The notes under the pieces were generated by a model. That model did not search any database and was not told the origin of the DNA. It worked only from the letters and a program-made list of their open reading frames with translations. A stretch of DNA of 64,000 bases from Pomacea canaliculata (taxonomy: Eukaryota; Mollusca; Gastropoda; Architaenioglossa; Ampullariidae), in NCBI RefSeq assembly GCF_003073045.1, contig NC_037590.1:20548449-20612448 (forward strand), written 5' to 3'. This document shows, one piece after another, positions 46,449-64,000 of the stretch (position 1 is the stretch's first letter; each line of letters starts with the position of its first letter). A program made the translations under genes and the position numbers.

Positions 46449-49103
46449 AATATTTGTTCGCTTTGTATCGAAATACTTTTAATACGGTGCACTTCTTAAA
46501 ACACTGGACTGACCTACTGAATGAAGACTTTATTGAATGAACGTTATTAACTTGCAAAGTGACTTTTCCTTATAAAATGGATCTACTTTAGTTTAGTTGC
46601 TGAGCAAACTGGCTGATCAGAAGCAATAAAACAATTTAGCAAGTTTTAAATATCCAGTATTCAGACTAAAAGATCCTATTTTGCTTGAACAACACAAGAC
46701 TGCCGATAAGAATCAGGCCCCAAGGAAAAAACTGGATCCAGGGCTATGTTCAGATTTCGTGTTGAAAGAAGGGGTAGTGGAAAGAAACACTACTTTTAAC
46801 GCTGATAATATTTTAGTCACTTAATTTCTTGCAAATATGCATTATCCGAAAATCTGATTTATCTTGTAGTCCCCATAGATGTTGAATGCACGGTTTATGA
46901 TTTTAACTTACATTGTTTTTTAATCACATGCTGTCAAAATTTTAGCATGAACAAGTCAAATCACTCATGCTTTTCATGGTGAACTACATGGAAAGACAAA
47001 ACATATGCAATACAAAAATGATGGACATTAAATTTCTTCTTTCATTTCAGATTTCTAATTACTTTTTTTATTTATCAAAAGATACATATCATATAAAAGC
47101 GTTTATATTTACAAACACAATGAGACCTTAAAGTTTCTGAACATGCACACATTTCCCTCGCTGAGAAATGTCAATGACAGGAAGAAAACAGGAAAAAGCA
47201 TGCTTTACAATGTAAATGTATGACAAACCAAAACAATATACATATAACACTGTGCACTAGCATAAGCACTATCTAATACCTTATTTGTAATTTATCCCAG
47301 GACAACACATATTTGTGCAAACTTGACCAAGCTTAACATGACATTTCACACCATTTCAGAAAAAACAATAATAATGTAAAATTCAGTCAAATGTGTTTGT
47401 ATAGTTGTGTTGTCTTTATGGGGATGTATCAGTATTTATATGAATGACATTACACTCGTATCACAGAAGTGAGAAAAAAAAAAATCATCATCTAGCATGA
47501 ACAGATAGCTAAGGCCTCTTCAATGCAAGCAATGACGTAGCCAATCAGAATGTTCTTTTTGTGTTCAAATTTATGTTGCTTTTTAGCATGCTGTAGATCA
47601 ATACTTTTGATGAACAGAAAAATATCCATGCATGGTGTTGGATACATATTAAGACGTTTTAAGTAGTCTATTAAAAATAAATCATGCAGGCACAGTAATG
47701 CAGAACCCAAATTAGGCAAAATTTAACTTTACATAAAAAGTGCATGAAAAATATGAAAGCAGAATCATATATTTCAAATTTCTAAGAACATTATCATAAA
47801 AAGGCAAATGCAAAACTAGGTTCCCACCCAACCCACCCTGCGCCTGAAAACTAAAGGCAACATAAAAAAAAATTCTTAAAAATGAAAGACCCAAAAATTA
47901 ACTGATCTCCAGGACCAGATTAAAAAAAAGTACTCAGCATAAACAGGCTCTGTCATACAATAATGAAACGGATAAATGCTATCTGATGCTCACTTTTCTT
48001 CAACCCCCCTCAATATTCTTAATTCTTAAGGTTTTCCCAAGAAGTCTCTGGGATACTTTTGCTAAATTATTTTTGAAACAAAAACGTCACACAAATTGGA
48101 ATACTTCTAAATGTAGTTAAACAAAATCACAGAAGTCGTAACAAGCAAACATAAGGCAAGTGGGGAACCTTTTACTCCCCCCACCCCTCCAGAGATATCT
48201 ACAACCATCTTCGAGTTGAATTCTAAATTTTATTTCCAAGATTCATAAGATTTGAACTCTTGACGAAAATATTGTATCATACAGGCAGATGACTGGTAAT
48301 TTTTCACAGAAAAGACTAAAAATGTTTTGAGACAAACTGCTGAAGGCAAGCTCATTCAGCGAGACTAATAATTGGCCCCACATTGTAAGGTAACAGGCAC
48401 TGATATTTACCGAGAAAATTAGTCCTCCAAATATGAAAAGCACTCATTGCTTCTTAAGCAATTTTGTATCCTTTACTGGCAATGCCCTTCCACAGACTAT
48501 GACCAGACTAAGAGTAAACATGACATCATCTTGACCTGGAAATGACCAGTTTCTTACGCAGGCAAAAGCTGACTTCAGCTGGAAAGTTAATAAGCAAGAA
48601 AAACATTAACGCCTTTCTCGGACAAAAAAAATAAATAAAAGCCCCACTGCCCCCCCCCCCCAAAAAAACCTATAGCTTCTAACATTTTCATTTACAAATG
48701 GTTTTAATCTTAGATTACTTGTGCATTATACAGAAACTGCTGTTAAATAGCTCACACAATTTTCACAATGTAAAATGTTTACCAGCATTGTTAAGCAGCA
48801 GACTGCATTCTTAGACTTGTTTCTCACTTCCAAAGCAAACAACTAATGGATAATCATAATTCATGCCGAAGTTTCTTTCCAGGATGACTGCAAAACCTAT
48901 TGTCTTGTAACTGAAATCTCTCCCACCTCATTTCCATCCTCTTTCCTTTTTCTTTTTTGGCACGATGTCACGTTACACCTGGGGTTGTGATACATCAAAA
49001 CTGAAACAATTCCAGATTCAAAAGGTTATAAAATGTACATATATTTTCACTGCTTCAACTTTTCTCATAGTATAATTAAATTTGTATCTTCATCCTGTAT
49101 GAT
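46449..49103 (-). other. Probable long 3' UTR and downstream flank of Rac1
   Basis: There is no coding exon on either strand. The region lies immediately downstream of the Rac1 stop codon and is AT-rich and low in repeats. Minus-strand AATAAA signals occur, for example opposite TTTATT at 46529-46534; which one is used cannot be decided. It contains one copy of a 54-base repeated word (48448-48501). Confidence 0.4.
48448..48501 (+). repeat. 54-base dispersed repeat, copy A
   Basis: This is the same as 51437-51490 except for two substitutions: core AATTTTGTATCCTTTACTGG and CCCTTCCACAGACTATG. Copy A lies in the Rac1 3' region and copy B in the Rac1 intron between exons 3 and 4. The flanks are not similar. 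Confidence 0.85.
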
Positions 49104-61184
<12,081 letters not shown>

Positions 61185-62260
61185 AATGTCATCGTTCTAA
61201 TCGTGTAAATGCAAAGGTTCTCTCCTCCACCCCCTTGCCTACAAGCATATTCTCATCTTTTGTCATTTTAACAAGTGCCGTTGTTTGGTGGCTGGATATA
61301 GCTTCAGTCTGTGGTAGCACAATGTTATCCAAACATTGAGGTTCATAGATCATACAAATAATTTCTCTGTAAAAGGGGCAGTTTTTAAAAGGAGGTAGTA
61401 GAAAGCTCCTCAATTAGGGTGAAAGACTAGCAGCCTGCAAAGAAAAATAACTTGTAGATGCCTTCTTTTTTAGGGGGAGGGGGGAAGGGTATCTGTACCA
61501 GAATATCTCTTTATTAAAACATTTTGGTGTTTGCCAGTTATCTTGTCACTGAAAAACCAGTCAGTAAATTTGATGGCCTGAAATATGTTGGTAGGTTTTT
61601 CAGCTTTGCATCTGGTGTGCCTCTACTTCGATAAAAAAAATAATAAACTTTCCAATCATGTAAATATAGATAAATCTGATTATAGTTGTTATTTTTAAAG
61701 CAAAGAGAAGGGGTATTGTCACAGTTTCTGATGAAGGTGATCTGAAATTTCGAACCTTTCTGTTTTTGATAGATTGTATCCACTTGCAAAAGAAGTTTGA
61801 TATTGTGAGTATTGGTGAGATTTCAGAAGCATGAAAGCAAATCTCTGCTTCCATGGGCATATTAGAAACTTTAATGTTGTGTTTGCAGAGCACATCCTAA
61901 TGATGCTCCCCCATCCCCCGATTCACTGCTGGCTCATGTGGAAAGTTAAAAAGATGCACATTGAAATATTAATTACTTCAGATATGTGAAAGCTATTATT
62001 CTCCGTAGCAGGAAATAATATTTCAGGACCTTTTTCTTTTTAGCCATTCAACTTGCAGCCCAACAAAGCTCTCACCTCCAAGCATTTGAGAATTAAAACG
62101 AAAAGCATGTAAGAATGAGTGATTGTGAGAGAAGGGGGAGATAGAAATGATTCATGTTGTGTACCTATGTAAATGCCGTTTAAAATCAGATATAAGCCAA
62201 GCATACTCCCTTCATTAGTGTATGTTTGTCAGCAAACATACTCAAATAAAGATTAAAGGA
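61185..62260 (+). other. Probable WDR13 3' UTR
   Basis: Non-coding sequence directly after the WDR13 stop. AATAAA at 62245-62250 is a good candidate polyadenylation signal and would give a 3' UTR of about 1.1 kb. No other gene is visible. Confidence 0.5.
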
Positions 62261-64000
62261 GAGAAGCCTGTCATTAGGTGATTTTATGGTCCATAGTAGA
62301 AAGCAATATCAATATATTTTCATACATCTTTATCTATAGGAGGAATAAGCTGTGCAATATGTAGTGCAATATGATGTTTGTACATTTAATTTTTTTAATT
62401 GCACATTTCTATTAAAAAAGTAAATGGTAATTATATGTTGAGTTTCTGAGTTATGGCATGTGCAGATTTGATAGTTAAGATAGATGTTTTGTTCAGCCAT
62501 ACCCTTTCTATAAATGGGAATTTGTACACATGGTTCTATTCTCCCTAAAGAGATGCAGGCCTTGCCATATATAATTATCATAAAACATCTTGACTGTTAG
62601 AGAAAAAAATGCCTGCACTCATGCACACAGGAATTTTATAAACAGCAAGCAAAGATGCTTAGAACAGATACACTTTATTTACTGGTTTGGAATGTTAGAT
62701 GTGTAGTCTTGCAAGGTGTATTGGAGTGGGGAGGGGAGAGACGATGGATTTTGAAAACAAGTGACAAAATACCATTACAAATAAACCGTATACATGCAGG
62801 CCTCCATGTAAAGAGATGTGAATTTCCTGGGGGGTGGGGGGAAGTTATTAAAACTGACAATGATTTAAAAAAAAAGCTAATCTGTAATACATTATAAAAT
62901 GGTTTTGTTTCGTACACAGAGTTGAACACAGCTGTAATAGATGAACTGATATGTTTTGCATTACTGTTGAGATATGCAATAGATACTTATCACCACCACC
63001 AAGTTGTATGAGCATTGTATCAAATAGACAGTATACATGGTGAAATATCTGTGCCTTTCTTTGTGCACCTGCCATAGAAAGCAAAACAATCTGTGCTAGT
63101 TTGTTCTACTTGAGGCAGCTGGATAGGTCATATTACTTGCAAACAGCAGGCCTATATGGTCTCTTTATAAAGCTGTTAAAATAACTGATTATTTTTAAAT
63201 CCAGACAGTTGAATTCACACAAACAAAAGCTGAAAAATAGTAAAATTTATAATAAGGTAGTACTTCTACATTACACTTTATAGTACACTTTGTACTTTAT
63301 AGCAAGTGGCATTTCTCATAATCAAATTTAAATATATTTAACACAGATATATCTATTTTTTTCTTTAATTCCAAGTAACTGATGAACAATTTTTGTTGGA
63401 TCACAGTAAAATCTCATCCATGACAAATTAAAAGGCAAATATCTGTCTTACCTTACTTTGGCTAAGTAAATGTTTGCAAGAAAACAGATGAATGTGGAAG
63501 TTAAGGCATGTAAATGCAGCTTTCACCATCCACTTGATATGGTATCTTTCGTTGTTTGCAGCTGCAGCTGTTGTTAATATTTATCTCTCTAATAATATAC
63601 AATGCAAACTTAGATACAGAACTGATAATATCAATATTTTGTGGTATACAGCATTGATATTACATTCTACGGGAAAAAAGTGCCAAGTATCTAGAAGGTA
63701 ACAGCTACTACTGGACAGCTGCTACTGTTAACTGATAAGGTGTGCTCAGCCACACCACAGTCTGTTTAAAACTGATGGCCTAGGTTTACTTCCTGTCTAG
63801 TCATTTATGCTTCCACTCTCGTTTTGATTTTCTGCTCTCAAGAAATTTTGAATCTTTGCAAAAGAAGTTTCAAAAAACTACTTATGTTAAATGCCTGTTG
63901 GAGCTAAGAACAATTTAAAGAACCCGAAAATGATTAATGGAGAGACTGAAAATAATGCTTAATGTTATCATGTCTTTGATATGATGCACAAAATGTTAAG
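62261..64000. other. Flanking sequence, nothing recognised
   Basis: AT-rich sequence with short shadow ORFs on both strands. There are no conserved motifs, splice-bounded exons or transposon signatures that I can identify before the window ends. Confidence 0.4.

Overview
The window is animal nuclear DNA. It has multi-exon genes with GT-AG introns, metazoan gene families (a Rac GTPase, WDR13, an EF-hand/WD40 protein), tRNA-derived SINEs, non-LTR retrotransposon relics and many microsatellites. The type of SINE and the intron-rich layout suggest a lophotrochozoan, perhaps a gastropod mollusc. That placement is inference from general appearance, because no search was run.

Layout. (1) 286-11483 (+) is a 15-exon gene for a long EF-hand-like/WD40 protein of the WDR64 / EFCAB8 / WDR49 / WD-repeat-on-Y family. 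(2) 14730-28187 (+) is a tandem paralogue with matching intron phases. It has several reading-frame breaks, and its intron 11 carries an L1-like retrotransposon relic. (3) 30082-34063 (-) is a six-exon divergent Rac-like GTPase of 193 aa. Its effector loop is altered (Asp in place of Rac1 Tyr40). (4) 34064-38224 is intergenic and holds two LINE relics on opposite strands. (5) 38225-46448 is one stretch of about 4 kb present twice, once on each side of a 100-N gap. It looks like an unmerged overlap between two noisy contig ends, and each copy contains two SINEs. (6) 49104-54017 (-) is a canonical Rac1 orthologue of 192 aa, with intron positions identical to those of the Rac-like gene. (7) 54334-61184 (+) is a WDR13 orthologue with 13 exons, arranged head-to-head with Rac1. 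Their start codons are 316 bp apart, which suggests a shared promoter. (8) 61185-64000 is WDR13 3' UTR and flanking sequence.

Function. The two WD40 genes probably encode axonemal or testis-type scaffold proteins built from two beta-propellers; this is family-level inference. The two Rac genes are tandem relatives. One keeps all canonical Rac effector residues and the other has lost key ones. Exon lengths show single-base deletions in conserved exons of WDR13 and of the first WD40 gene. Together with the noisy duplicated contig ends, this points to residual long-read indel errors, so the frame breaks in the second WD40 gene cannot be read as pseudogenisation without checking. All exon boundaries were placed by eye from splice signals, phase bookkeeping and comparison of paralogues.
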